Source: Dentipellis sp. KUC8613
Lineage: Eukaryota > Basidiomycota > Agaricomycetes > Russulales > Hericiaceae
Length of the DNA: 64,000 bases
Assembly (NCBI GenBank): GCA_002286715.1
Contig: NSJX01000011.1
Span: forward strand, 318,106-382,105
Direction: 5' to 3'
The position numbers were made by a program, and so were the translations under genes. The notes under the pieces were generated by a model. It did no database searches, was not told the DNA's origin, and saw only the letters and a program-made list of their open reading frames with translations. Positions 36,246-47,917 of this stretch are shown piece after piece (positions within the stretch are counted from its first letter, which is position 1; each line of letters begins with the position of its first letter).

Positions 36246-37316
36246 TGTAGATGATTGGGGGGAGTGATGATTTTGACGACGGAACACGCATCCTTTTAAA
36301 CCCTGGAAGCAACAGCCGAACAAACCGATAGCTCTGCTGAGGATGCCGCCTGCGGTCGGAGGTTGCTGATAACATCATCATAGCAGAGCGCACAACGCGT
36401 GGATGTCCTGGTTTCGCAAGGAGGCCACGATGAAAGGAAAAACAGGACCTCCTCGATGGCGGAAAAATAATCCCGAAAAAAAGAAAGAACGTGCGGCTGG
36501 TTTTCAGGACGACCATACAGGTCGCATCGGATCCGGTCTCTGTCCCGGCATTGCAATGTGACGGCAAATCGCCAAAAGGCTAAAAGTTCAATGTTTATCC
36601 GTCCCTGAGAGCACGTCAGAGGATATGAGCCAACTGGTGGGTGTCGGTATTCACGAGGTGAAGATCGATGTATATGACCGTCAGGTCTTCCGGGGTCGGC
36701 ACGATGCTCCGATGCCCTCGCCGTTCCGATAAAGCATGCCGAGCACACCTGGCAAAGCGTAAAGCGCTGGGCGTCACAGTCTTCGGATATACATGGCAGG
36801 GCGGAAGCTGCAATTCAGAAGATACTGCTCCTCTGAGAAACAAATGTAATCTTTACCGTGTGGAATATTGCCTCGCCTTGCCCATTATACTTATCGCGGA
36901 GGCTCGTTCCGTCCTAAAGTGATACTCCCGCCCCACATCGCCTCCTGACATCAGTGGTCCAGTGCGCTATTGCGTGTTTGCACCGAGGACTGGGCCCGGT
37001 AGTGCGGCGAATGAACATTGAATCCGGGAAAGATCTGCTCATTGATTCAATCCTCCGTCCGGAATGACGCGTGCAGTGCACGAAATGGATCGCTGCAACA
37101 CGAAGGGCCAGCTGCCACGTTCTTATGGGCGCATGCAATACATAGTGAGATACAGTACCGATGATACAGCCGCATTTGCCTACGGCATTGAATGCAAAAA
37201 TACATCTGATTGAGCGGTCAATTAGATATCCACATCCGTCGCAGGGAATTTCAAAATTGATCACACGCACTGAGATGTAAGCTCCTGGGCAGCCGCATGA
37301 GGGGCAAAAAAATCCC
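36246..37316. other. Intergenic, eIF2B alpha 3' flank
   Basis: About 1.07 kb between two minus-strand genes. The right part (36914-37316) stays open in one minus-strand frame that continues the last intron of eIF2B alpha and carries CPxCG and CxxCG motifs (see findings). A TTTAAAAGG element for the Cys-rich gene is at about 36292-36300. Confidence 0.5.
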
Positions 37317-38828
37317 TCATCCAGCAAACATCCCGACAAGGTACTGACTGACACCCTCCGGTGTGAGGATCCCAACGTCAGAGAAGACGAGAGAAATGAG
37401 GTCAGGTCTAGGGGAAGAACGCGCAAGTTAGAGATAACTGACGATGATGTCAGAAAAACCAAAAACCTCGTGTAGTCGACGTCAGGGTTTTTTGCGATTT
37501 GTTCTGGAGTCATTATTCGCTGTGTGCTGGACGATTGTGATGACGCTGACAATTGGGATATCGATGGTCTCGGTGTGAGTTCTGACGGCTTCTTTGTCGC
37601 CGCTGTATCCGCATTCTGAGCAGGCGGCGGAAATGAAAGAATTCCCGGATTGTGCGTTGGCAAATCGTACTGCGATAGTGGAAAGAGCCGGTGAAACTTG
37701 TAGCTGCAGTACCGTGAGTATTTCACGCCTATGTAAAACAAAGTTCGTACCTTTCCGCCAACGCGTAGAACGGCTTGCTCTGTGCTCGGGCAATGATAGC
37801 CATCTGATTGCTGCCCACCGCATTAATTAATCCACCGCTCTCCACCACAGCTTCCGATCCCACGAGGACGAAGTCCACCTTATCCATGACATACGCCACG
37901 GCTGAATCGAGAACCACGGTGCATGGAATACCAGCGGCGGTCAACGCGTCATGAGTCTTGATGCTAGGAAGAGAAGAGCTGTTAGATGTACAGTATGGGG
38001 CCAGAGAGAAGACGCACGAACCCTAGCCCACGTGGTCTTGCTTCTGTGACATAGACAGATATCCGCTTGCATTTATGAGCGTGCAACAGGGTTCGAAGGA
38101 CAACGCGGGAGTAGGAATGCGTGAGGATCTGGACGACCCGTCAACGGACCTGATCCACATGGGTGTTATCTTGCGCACTCACCACGGAATCATCTTTGAT
38201 GAACCCGAGTGCAAGCTCCGCAATCTGAGCCCGGTAGGTAAGAGCTTCCGAGGCATATTTCTGGCCCTGCCTGACGAGCTCTGTCTTAAGTTCGGAGAAG
38301 CTCTTGAAAAGTATTTTTCAATTTCGGAGGAGCGCGATAAGTACTGCGAGTAAACAACTCACGGCTGATTCATGTGGGAATAATGTCACGAAAGCGATGA
38401 AAAGCTCGCAACCCGCATCGAGGCCTATCGGATTTGATACGCGTTTCTTCAACTCCTCGGCCCCGTCATTCAACGCCTTGACAAGCTCAAACATGGTCCC
38501 GGCTTATCGATATTCCATCAAGCTCAAGCCAGCACAATCTGATGCTATCTACTCACCATCTGACTGAGTAACCAGCTCTGTGAGGGCTAAGATTGCAGCC
38601 AAAGGGGCAGATATCTAACGTGGTGAAGGTATGTCGGATGGTATTTGTGAGAGGTATTGTACCACATACGTCCTCGTTGGTGATAAAGCGCCGATATGTG
38701 GCGTATATGTCAAAACTTGAGGCATCTGCGCTCAAGCTGCCCGACTTGACGGTCGACGGCCCTGGGTTATCTGCAAAGAGTGAGCCGGACGCGGGCGGTT
38801 CGGGGGTTGCAAGAGTAGGAACGGCCAT
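37317..38828 (-). CDS. GCN3: Translation initiation factor eIF2B alpha subunit
   Basis: Regulatory subunit of the eIF2 guanine nucleotide exchange factor; it senses phosphorylated eIF2. The protein starts MAVPTLATPEPP, with a longer, Ser-rich leader than yeast Gcn3, then IYATYRRFITNED, ISAPLAAILALTELV, GTMFELVKALNDGAEELKKR, the RQGQKYASEALTYRAQIAEL and GFIKDDSVILTHSYSRVV helices, KCKRISVYVTEARP, ALTAAGIPCTVVLDSAVAYV, VDFVLVGSEAVVESGGLINA and SQYDLPTHNPGIL. An S/T-rich insert (PSISQLSASSQSSSTQ) precedes the conserved end LVFSDVGILTPEGVSQYLVG (stop TGA 37317-37319). At least eight exons. The last intron (about 37408-37466) has a weak donor, GTTTTT. Confidence 0.93.
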
Positions 38829-40333
38829 CTGCAGGGTGGTGAAAGACGTGAATGAAGACGAGAAACACGCGGAAAGCAGAAGGAGCGTTGTGCAGCGTTC
38901 GCAGAGGTTGCAGGCGAAGATAACTCGAGATCTATCGTCCATCCCAGATCTGACTCCTCCCACGTGATCTCTCTCAGCCACCTCGTGACCGTTCCTGGTG
39001 CGCGAGACTTGCGAGACTGCTGGCAGCACCCAAAGCCGAGACGCACCTTTCACAAGTTGATTCACTTGGGCGAGACTGCGAGGTCTCAGATGACGTTGCG
39101 CCTTTTCCTGGTGTTGGTCCTCTTAGTTTAGCCGATTCATGTGTTCGCACCGGACGCAACAGGGTGCTCATTTCGTAGTCGCGAGGTTGTCATTAGCAAA
39201 GACCGCGGCGGTACGAGGACAATGCGTAAGTACTACAATACAATGCCAACAGGACCAGAGCGGTCGACAAGTAGCAGCCCGATAGATCGGAATCCAGATA
39301 GTCGGTCGAGAATGGTCTGCAGCTGTCATGCAGCGGCCAACTGTTTACCGGCGGCAGATGAGAGGTTGCGAGCGTGTTGGCAACGGTTCGCTGTCGTCGA
39401 CCGATGCGACTTATGACGAAGCCCGGTGTCCCCTAGACGAGATCTATTATTATCGCTCTGAGGAGGTGTCAGTGTGAAAAGTGAACGGACCACGGGGATG
39501 ACGTTGAAAAATAGAAGAAAAAAGCTTGGGGGTGGTTACCGATTGGGGTGACCGGGTGAAAGCCATTGAACCAAGCGACGGCGGCAGGCAGCCGAGGGAG
39601 GTATCTGAAACGCGGGCAGCAGATCTGCGAATTGAGGTCGATAGCACATGCGGAGGAGCCCGCGAGGGCTTTGACCGACGACGGCAGGCACGATACCGGT
39701 GACGCGCCCCCGTTTGTGCCAAATTGGCTCGAAAGTAGGGCCCGATGTACGCACGGCGGAGGAGGGGATGGGTGGGGGCTGGCTTGGGGAATAAAAGGGA
39801 CGGCGGGCGGGGCGGACGAAAGAGGGAAGAAAGGGAGGAAAAGTAGGTTACGCGAGAGCGGAGAGCGAAAAAAGGGCCGGATATGGGGAGGGTTTGTGGT
39901 CAGCGTCGACGTCGAAACACGTTCCACGTCGGCCACATTCGAACGCCTCGAAATGTCGCTCGTGCCACAACCGGTTGCTATCGGCGTGCCCATCCTCGCA
40001 ACCGGTGACCGCCCTTCAAATACTTTCGCGAATTATGTCCGCTTCCTCCTCCTCCTCCCCATCCTCCTCTCCCCTACCTCTTCCCTTCTGATTCCTCTCC
40101 CTTTCCCTTCTCTCCCTAATCACGTCACATCAACCCTACACGCCTGAACGTGTCTGCTTGCCCTCGCGCCGTATCTTAATTGATCCTTCCCTGCGTTGGA
40201 CTGGCAGCAGCCACGCACTGATTTACTCGGTAAGCATGCTACAAATATGCTGTCCCTGTCGACTACCCTTCTCAATCACAACATGAAATTTTTCGTAGCC
40301 CCCCATCCGCCTCTGCGTCGTCCACCCTTCGCC
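38829..40333. other. Long divergent intergenic region with purine and pyrimidine tracts
   Basis: 1.5 kb between outward-reading genes. It contains a G-rich patch at about 39755-39850, a TATA-like ATAAAA at 39791, and a C/T-rich tract at about 40037-40115 typical of fungal promoters. Open frames on both strands here (39469-39993 minus, 39566-40147 plus) are products of the biased base composition. Confidence 0.55.
39764..39789 (+). promoter_or_regulatory. Potential G-quadruplex motif
   Basis: Four G runs (4, 3 counted across 39770-39772, 5 and 4 bases) with loops of 2, 1 and 7 bases satisfy the G3+N1-7 rule. The motif ends one base before a TATA-like ATAAAA. Direct sequence observation; folding is not shown. 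Confidence 0.5.
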
Positions 40334-40945
40334 ATGTCGAGTCCACCTCCAGAGCTGGTCTTCTCAAACAGTGTCCAGAATATGGATGACTGGGCTCGGC
40401 GAACGGGCATCCCATTAACCACCGCCGACGCCCTCGGAACGAACTACGCCCGGGCACATCGTTGGCTCGTCCGCCTCAAGACCCAGCTCGTCCAGGAGCA
40501 CGGTTGGCGCGACACCGTCCCTCAAGACCCGCGCATGCTCTTCTCCATCGAATGCCCCCATCCACATCTGGCTGGCATTGCGCGTTCGCCAACTCTTCGG
40601 TTACAGATTCCCGTGAACGCATCGTCGTTCTTCAGCCCCGACCGACGCGTGCAATGGGAGATGGTCTTCCACAGCGCAGTCTTCCCCTACATGCGACACA
40701 CAGTCCCCCCCGTTGCCGACCTCCTCCACCTACTCCAATGCCTCCTCACCGGCCTGCTCGTCCTCGTCAAGGAGGAGTTTGTGCCGGGAGAGGGTGTGCT
40801 CCGCACCATTCGAGGGCTACCACCTATCGAATGGGTGAGCTCACACGAGCAGATGCTCAAGACCATATTCGGCTCTACGCACTATCGTGCCCTCTTCCGC
40901 GCTGCTGGAGACAAGCGCGTCGCCTTCAAGCTCGAGCGGGGCTAA
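40334..40945 (+). CDS. Unrecognised single-exon protein
   Basis: A 203-residue open frame beginning MSSPPPELVFSNSVQNMDDW, with a good start context (CGCCATGTCG). The frame is open further upstream, so a longer start is possible. I do not recognise the family. It has the look of a real globular protein: mixed helices (YARAHRWLVRLKTQLVQEHG), a CPHPHLAGIARSP segment, a hydrophobic helix VADLLHLLQCLLTGLLVLVK, and a charged end DKRVAFKLERG. No signal peptide. Lack of introns is unusual here. G/C third positions match neighbouring genes. Confidence 0.6.
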   Translation: MSSPPPELVFSNSVQNMDDWARRTGIPLTTADALGTNYARAHRWLVRLKTQLVQEHGWRDTVPQDPRMLFSIECPHPHLAGIARSPTLRLQIPVNASSFFSPDRRVQWEMVFHSAVFPYMRHTVPPVADLLHLLQCLLTGLLVLVKEEFVPGEGVLRTIRGLPPIEWVSSHEQMLKTIFGSTHYRALFRAAGDKRVAFKLERG

Positions 40946-41651
40946 ACGTGGCCCGTTTTCATGGCGGAACCCTTCGCAATCCTTTGGCAGCAGGCTGGAC
41001 GAGGATGACATCAAAAACGGGGCTTACGCCTCTTTTCCACGAGGCGCGCCGATCGTGCTTCTATTCTCTGTATCTGTTTATGGTGGTTCTTTCCTTATTA
41101 CTCAGTGTTACCTTGCGTTTTAATATTCCCAGAACGTTATTCGATAATGCCCTCCCTCGTACGCTCACTTGCCTTCTAATATTCCGTAGATTGTCGCACA
41201 TCCTTACCACCTTGCTCTGCTTCACCGCGTTTGTTATCCATAATCCCGCAGTCCCCTTGTCGTTTACCGCACTCGTACCCTCAACTCCACTTCACAGTAT
41301 GTATTGCCAGCACCATCCACCATCACCCATATCGCATCGCTTCGTTTAATGCAGACATAACGTTATTCACATTACAGCCATTTGTTCTCAGTTCGACTAC
41401 TGGTAGCTACTATGTCACCCCCATGTATATATACCACGTTCCCTTGCGCGATTATTATACTAGTTTTAATACGAGTACTTACAGAGTTTGAGGAGAGTCT
41501 GAGAGAGGGTTCGCGAGTCGCGCGCGGAGAGCGATCGAGGCTTTGGGCCACGTGCTCCGGCTCGGGAGAAGGACTTGACTCGTCCAATTCGGAAGTTTGC
41601 TCAGCGCCGCCGCCCTCGAGACATTTCGCCCATACTTACTTCCCAACCACC
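40946..41651. other. Intergenic
   Basis: About 700 bp, AT-richer than the genes, between two tandem plus-strand genes. TA-rich patches near 41440-41490 may serve the MetAP1 promoter. No gene seen. Confidence 0.55.
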
Positions 41652-43638
41652 ATGAGTGCCCCAGTCGTCAACTGCCAGAGCTCTAAGTGCCCCAACGGCA
41701 ACCCGCCCTCGCGGCTCGAATGTCCAACTTGCCACAAGTTAGCACCATACCTCATCGGTTACATTTATGATCGCTTATGGACCGCACCGATCTAGACTTG
41801 GTATCACAGGCTCGTTCTTTTGTGGACAGGACTGCTTCAAGGCGGACTGTGCGTGAATCCCAATTGTCTCAGCCTCACGTCGACTTACTGTCATGACTTG
41901 CCATTGTGTTCCCGGATCTTGCAGGGGTAAGCAATCAGAGTCCGTTAACGCTTGTCTCGATCCTCTAACCTCAAGCCAGAAAACTCACAAAGTAGTGCAC
42001 GAACTTGCGACCCCGCGTCAGCCACTGCTGAACGATCCGTCTATCGGCAAAAGTGCGAGACTCCTCATGCCCACCCGTGCCGTGCAGACCGCCTAATTAG
42101 ATTAATCGCAGACGGTACCTTCAACCCATTCTACCAGTTCCCTTTCACTGGGTCTCTGCGCCCGGTGTATCCTTTGTCTCCAAAACGGGAGGTTCCCGAC
42201 CACATCCAAAGGCCCGACTATGCCGAGAATGGTAGGCTCATGGGTTTTGTTCACAATGTGAAGACGGCCGTGTAAGCCAATATTGACTGTCCCTTTCTCT
42301 AGCCATACCGATATCCGAAAACAGGCGTCTGGGCCAGCCGCCGCGCATCTTGTCAGCAGAGGAGCAGGTGAAGATGAGGAAGGTCTGCAAGGTGTGTACC
42401 GAAATGTCCTCGACTCCTTCGGGTCATGGCGCATTCACGACGATTTCTGGTGTTGCCAGACCTGTGGAGACGCGGAAGCGGGACTTCATTATGCTCGGCC
42501 GTACCTTAAGACCCGTTTCTGACTGTTTGCGCGTAGCTTGCAAGGGAGGTCTTGGACCTTGCAGCGTCGCATGTCCGCCCTGGTATCACGACCGACGAGA
42601 TAGACGCTGTCGTCCATCAAGCCTGCATAGATCGCAACTCATACCCTTCCCCTCTCAACTACAGGCATTATCCTAAATCGGTGTGCACGTATGTGTCTGC
42701 AGGTACCTCGGCGTATTGTGCTGTTAAACATATTGCCTCAACAGGTCCATCAACGAAGCCATTTGCCACGGTATTCCCGATCAACGAAAACTCCAGGAAG
42801 GGGATATCATTAACATTGGTACGCAAGCCTTTTTGCACGGATCTTGCCCTTATTGATCCTCGACAGACGTGACTCTGTACCACGATGGTAGACTGCTTCC
42901 GCATCTTTCCTCTGCGCCGCGCTGATTCACATGACAGGCTTCCACGGGGATCTCAATGAGACGTACGCCGTTGGCCGAATAGACGACGATGCGAAGCGCG
43001 TCATCCGCACATCGCGAGCCTGCCTGGACGCCGCGATCAAGATCTGCAAGCCCGGCGCGCTCTTCCGCGACCTTGGGAAAATCATGTAAGTTCACCGGCG
43101 TCACGGGATGGCCAGCCACTCATTCAATGACCGTCAGTGAACCTATCGCACGCGCCAATGGATGCTCCGTCGTGCGAACGTACACGGGCCATGGGATCAA
43201 CGACCTGTTCCACGCGTCGCCCAACATCCCTCATTATGCCAGAAACAAGGCAGTCGGGACCATGAAACCGGGAATGGTGCGTGATGCGGAGTTGCTATTC
43301 GAACGACGGACTCATTAAATGATGCTTCCTAGGCTTTCACGATTGAACCAGTCAGTAGACCGTTCATCCAAGTGGCTCACAGCGAAGAAGTTTATCTGAT
43401 GAGCTGTTTCGCGCATAGATGATCAATCTCGGGACGAACCAGGACGAAATGCACTGGCCCGATAACTGGACCGCGACGACGGGCGACGGCAAGCTGAGCG
43501 CGCAGTTCGAAGAGACTCTGCTGTAAGTGCCACATTCGACGCGAGTGAAGTCTCCGACCGGCTTTCTGACGTCAAACTGCAGGATCACGGAGACGGGCGT
43601 TGAAATTTTGACGGCCGGAAAGCCTAGAGAATTGTAGC
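41652..43638 (+). CDS. MAP1: Methionine aminopeptidase 1
   Basis: Type 1 cytosolic MetAP that removes initiator methionine from nascent chains at the ribosome. The start [16 protein letters not shown] opens the N-terminal zinc-finger region (paired Cys in CQSSKC, CPTC, FCGQDC, then a HKVVH segment). The linker [20 protein letters not shown] follows, then the pita-bread catalytic domain: [38 protein letters not shown], the metal ligands in [40 protein letters not shown] (His ligand), FTIEPMINLG (Glu) and the closing [11 protein letters not shown] (Glu). It ends LTAGKPREL. About ten exons with short introns. All five metal-ligand positions are present, so the enzyme should be active. Confidence 0.95.
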
Positions 43639-44118
43639 CGTATTATTTACCTGTCATCCAAGCATTTATACAATTCCACACGCCCGTAGGGGCGCATGTT
43701 GGCCTGCTGTCCGTCCGCGTGAGCGTTCCCTCTTCACTTCTCCAAATATCATATCATATATCATGCGGGTTCTTCTGGCCTGTCCGCCATGCGAAGGGTC
43801 CGTGTGGCCATGCCGATCTCCAGCCGGCCCTTCTATGTAGGGTTCCTAGCCAGCCTGGGAGATCAGCTGGGTGTTCGGGGATTCTACGCGCAAAGTCATG
43901 TGTGCGACGCGTCCTTCTTATCTTTCTGCGGACCTTGGCCGTCAGTGCGACTGAAGACGCTCGTTTCGTGTATTTGTATAGTGCAGATACGGCGCGAAGC
44001 TTGACTAGGGCCCTATCACATCATTCGCGCCTCGTCGGCGTCTATATGTGAAGCCCGACTAAAAACGGATGGTGCTCAGGGAACAGGTCTCCCATCCTAG
44101 GCACTGTATACCGTGTTT
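43639..44118. other. Intergenic
   Basis: About 480 bp downstream of MAP1. Short plus-strand open frames have no supporting structure. Confidence 0.5.
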
Positions 44119-44626
44119 ATGGCTTCGAACGAGTCGGAATCGACGGAGCCTTTCCTCCTCGTAGAGAAATGCGGCTCTAATCGCGGCAGGCCGATCTATG
44201 TCATCACGAAACATATGCCGTGAGTGGTCTTGCGCTGCTCCGTGTGCGTGACGAGCGGGGCGCTTATAGCATCTCCCAGTGCAGCGGGGGGCGATCCTGC
44301 CAGGACGGTAAGCACCAGGCTGAAATCGTGTGGCAAAGCACGAAAGTGGACGCTGACGACGCCTGCAGCGCGAAATTCGGTGCATGGATCTCGGCGAAGA
44401 AGCCCTCGGCAGTTACAAGGCCCAGCAAGGTGGGTGTACCCAAATACAGGTGCGCCGTACGTTTCCGTCGTGCTCGAAGCGGCTGCTTAGCCCAGTGTGG
44501 CGTGGCGCGGGTGGACAGTTCTACAACGACACGAACGACCTGAAGTACGTCCGTCAGATAAGCTCTCACCTTATGTCGCTCATCGCCGTGTTTCAGGTGC
44601 ACAAATTGTGGGATGGAATTCTCTAA
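44119..44626 (+). CDS. Doubtful short spliced gene
   Basis: A possible start MASNESESTEPFLLVEKCGS runs to a good donor (GTGAGT) at about 44218, and several canonical GT/AG pairs follow (acceptors near 44279 and 44370, donor near 44284-44311). One spliced reading continues AAGGDPARTREIRCMDLGEE..., ending before 44626. I do not recognise a family, and other splice choices also stay open. It could be a small secreted-like or orphan protein, or noncoding sequence. It is convergent with the acyltransferase. Confidence 0.25.
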
Positions 44627-44829
44627 GTTTTACCTGCGACAAAATCTATTCCTCGAAGTCCGGGGCTTGCCCGCCTGATATGCTAGCTGTCCACATCGTA
44701 ATGTCAATTCAAAAGTCGTTATGTGTGCAATACGAGACGGATGGAGTGCAGTAAGCATGATTAATGCATGAAATGGAGTGTCCGACCGGATGCCGCTACA
44801 TACAAACGTGTCCTCGGGGCGCACAGCGC

Positions 44830-47768
44830 TCAATCTGCATGCGCATGCAGACTCCGCTGCAACTCGATTTCCTGGTTGATATCATCGGTGCAGTCCTTGA
44901 AATTCTCCTGGGGATCGAGCGAGCGGAATCGCACCACCGGAACGCGATCAGACAAACTCGCCTTCCTATCGCGATGGGCTTCTCGGTGATGCAGGACGTG
45001 GTCATCATCGGCCGTCGACCCTGCCGCGCCAGGACTAATCTCCGCAGAATGCGTCCGTCCCGTCGACTCTTCCGTCTCCGACGCCTGTGAATTCGACTGC
45101 GATAATATGAATGGAACGGTATTCCGCTCGGTCTGGGAAGCAGTCATCCGGAGTTTCTGGAGATCCGCATACGAGCTTTGGTGACTCCGTGACCGATGGC
45201 GGGGCAGCGAGAGATGCCCATCGTCGGTGGACAGGATCCCGAGGACATCATCATAATCGCCAGTATCTTCCTCATCAGACGCGTCGGGCGTCGCCACGCG
45301 GCTGATGTCGTGGCTGCGCGTGCCTCCGGCCCATGCACTAGTGCCCCGATGGGCACTTCGACTCCAGCCAAACAGGCGTTCATCGAGCCACGTCTGCATT
45401 GAGAATTATGAGAAAAGCAGCCGAAGCCCGATGTTGACAATGAGGCTCACCATGGGATGCACAAGCAAGTTCCCCTGAGCATCGACCGCGCCGACGCTGC
45501 TCTTGCGACGCCAGATACCCGGTTTGCCGCTCGAGGGCGGGACACTCGCAGAAGGGGCGAGGCGGAACTTTTTCATCGTCAGGACATGAAATACAGAGTT
45601 CAGGAGCAACGACGAAACCGCACCTCGTCGAAGTCTTCATACATTTTCGGACCAAATTCATTGATAACTTCAGCCAGCTCATTCGTCAGCTGCAGACGCA
45701 TGCGTTTCAATCGATTGAGGGAGCGCTGCTGGCCTGGCATCAGGGCGACGACGAGGGGCCGCAGTGATCTAGATAGGATATCTCAGCGACCGAAATGGAG
45801 CGGCGGACTGCTGCCACACTTACTTTAGAACATCCATCCCAGCTTCACCAAACTTGAGCGCTGCGTAGCCGATGAACGGTAGGGCCATGATAACCAAAAT
45901 TGGAGTCCATAATCTCCATTTGAGAGGCGCGTTGGCTTTAATGGCGACCACGGTGGCAAGGAAGGCATAGAAGCCGTACAAAAGCGGAGCGACTCCGAGC
46001 GAGATAAGGACCTTCCAGGTCGCCAGCACGTCACGACCAGCGACTTTCACGACGGATGCGGCGAGTGCCTCTATCGACGTTCCGGATTAGTCAGAGAAGA
46101 GGCCATGAGAGATAGAAGGCACCTTTGGCCTTTTTCCGGGATACGATAGACGCAGTCAGGAATATCGGACCGTTCAAAATGACGCCTGGCAGGGCGAGGA
46201 TGGTCCACACAGCAAGCAGACCCAATCGGTAGAGGAAAAGGCCCAGAATTTTCCAGCCAGCTTTCTGCGCGATAGGAACCTAGGATAGCTGTGAGTGCGG
46301 CGACACGCTGGAGGCGTGTGACAGTGCCAACCTGGTGGTCTCGCAAACCCAAGTCGTGGACGAGCCGATTATACTTCAGCACGTTCGTCTTCAATTCTTG
46401 GACGCGCGGTTCATCTTTGAACCGATCATATGCGGCGAGGAATCGCTTGTTCAACTCCACGACTTGGCCCAGTGTGAGGTGCTGCCCTGGCGTCCTATAC
46501 AGGCGCCTTGCAGCTTGAATGAGCTGTTTCAAACCCATGCCGTCAAGACGCGATCAGCCCTGGCAAGACACAGCTAGACAGACCATTAGTGTGTCATAAT
46601 CAGGTGCGCGAATTGTGACGGTCTTCAATCCATCATAGATCAGATCAAGCAGCTTGCTGACTGCCTCCCGCTTTTGCGCGCCGCCTTGCTTGAACATGTC
46701 GACGTATTCGGCTGGCACCTCCATGGCGGATCCGAATTCCACGACCGCGCGCGATCGAAACCTGTGTGGGTGGAAGTATGACAGGCCGACGGGGACGATC
46801 TGGACCTTGACGTTGGGGTCGTTCGCCATGGCCCCGAGCGCCATGATGGCCACGCCTGCTTTTAGCGGCAGCAAATCAGTCCGATCATGGCTGCCACCTG
46901 GGATTGCGGCAGTAGAACGCATAAGTGCCAGACGAGGGTGCGATAGAGGTGCTCTCGCCACGAACCTTCTGGAAAGATGCCGATACAGCCTCCCTCAGTG
47001 AGCCTCTGGTAGACATGACGGTACATCTCCTGCTGGTCGACGTAAGGCAGCCGCTTGTAGTCCAACCCCACTGTGCCTCTCTCCTTGAGCTCTGCCAGCT
47101 TCTCGCGGATGCGCGAGGTGCCCTTGCCGCTCTCGCCTCCGAACTCTTTTTTTATTCGGAGCTCTGTGTCAGAGATGACCTCGACGACCTCTGCGACGGC
47201 AGAGCCCACTGTTTTTGAGAGCATGATCTGCATTTTGGGCGTGAACTCGGAGGTGAAGACGGTGCCCTCCCCGAGGACGATGCATGGGTCGTCCGCGGAG
47301 AGAAACACGCGGCCGGTGCCTGGTCTGGCATCGTCGGCGGCACGGGCGACAGGGACTGCAGGCGGAGTCAGCACGACGTTGGCACGGCCCAAGAGCGTGT
47401 CACTCTACCCACTACTTGACATTAGTGACGCGAAGAAGCCGATGGCCTTGCGTTTCATGCTTTTTGCAGCTATGAGGAACTGTGCTCTGCGCCGTGTCTC
47501 CCGATGGACCTCGAGCGTCAGAAGTAAGGGATCGAGGAACTGGACCAGCGTGTCAGTAGGCGCATACACACGAGTATACTAGCCTGCATGCCTGGTTATG
47601 ATGGGGTGCGGCGACGAATATGACGGGGCCGGTGCGAGGTATATTGAATGCGCCCCGAGGCCGGACCTCGCGGAAGAAGATGTTTGTGACCGTGCGCCAG
47701 AAGAGGAGGGCGGCATCGTAGACGACGTCGGAGGAGACAGCGACTGCAGATGAGTCGGTGGAAGTCAT
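44830..47768 (-). CDS. Glycerol-3-phosphate / DHAP sn-1 acyltransferase
   Basis: ER membrane enzyme of the yeast Sct1/Gpt2 (GAT) class that starts glycerolipid synthesis by acylating glycerol-3-phosphate or dihydroxyacetone phosphate. The start MTSTDSSAVAVSSDVVYDAA is the best placed; longer in-frame starts add a Ser-rich leader. Acyltransferase motif I is APHHNQ joined to FLDPLL (H-x4-D), split by an intron; motif III is GIFPEG joined to GSHDRTDLLPLKAG, also split. Motif IV lies in VQIVPVGLSYFHPHRFRSR. The long insert between motifs I and III is typical of fungal Sct1/Gpt2. The C-terminal half has two or three membrane helices (APLLYGFYAFLATVVAIKA; PILVIMALPFIGYAALKF) and a long Ser/Asp-rich cytosolic tail that ends LQRSLHAHAD. 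Shares a 149-bp divergent promoter with the 5-phosphatase gene. Confidence 0.88.
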
Positions 47769-47917
47769 GGAGAGGGATGAGGAGGACGTTGAGGAGAGGG
47801 AGGAATGGGCATGAAAGGAGTGCCAGGCGGTCGGCGTCAGCACGACGCAGGGCGAAATGAGCCGCGCGCGTCATAGTGCTCTGCTTGTGCTTGTGCTTAG
47901 GCTGCGTCTAAGCTGGA
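47769..47917. promoter_or_regulatory. Compact bidirectional promoter, GPAT / inositol 5-phosphatase
   Basis: 149 bp separate the two outward start codons. Both genes act in membrane lipid metabolism. No TATA box is evident; the sequence is GC-rich. Confidence 0.45.

Noticed and set aside
36914..37316. Cys-rich frame as a separate gene downstream of eIF2B alpha
   Set aside because: It has no ATG or acceptor of its own that I can support; it is kept only as a possible alternative end of eIF2B alpha.
39469..40147. Two overlapping long frames on opposite strands upstream of the 40334 gene
   Set aside because: They sit in purine/pyrimidine-biased promoter sequence, give low-complexity P/S- or G/R-rich peptides, and cannot both be coding.
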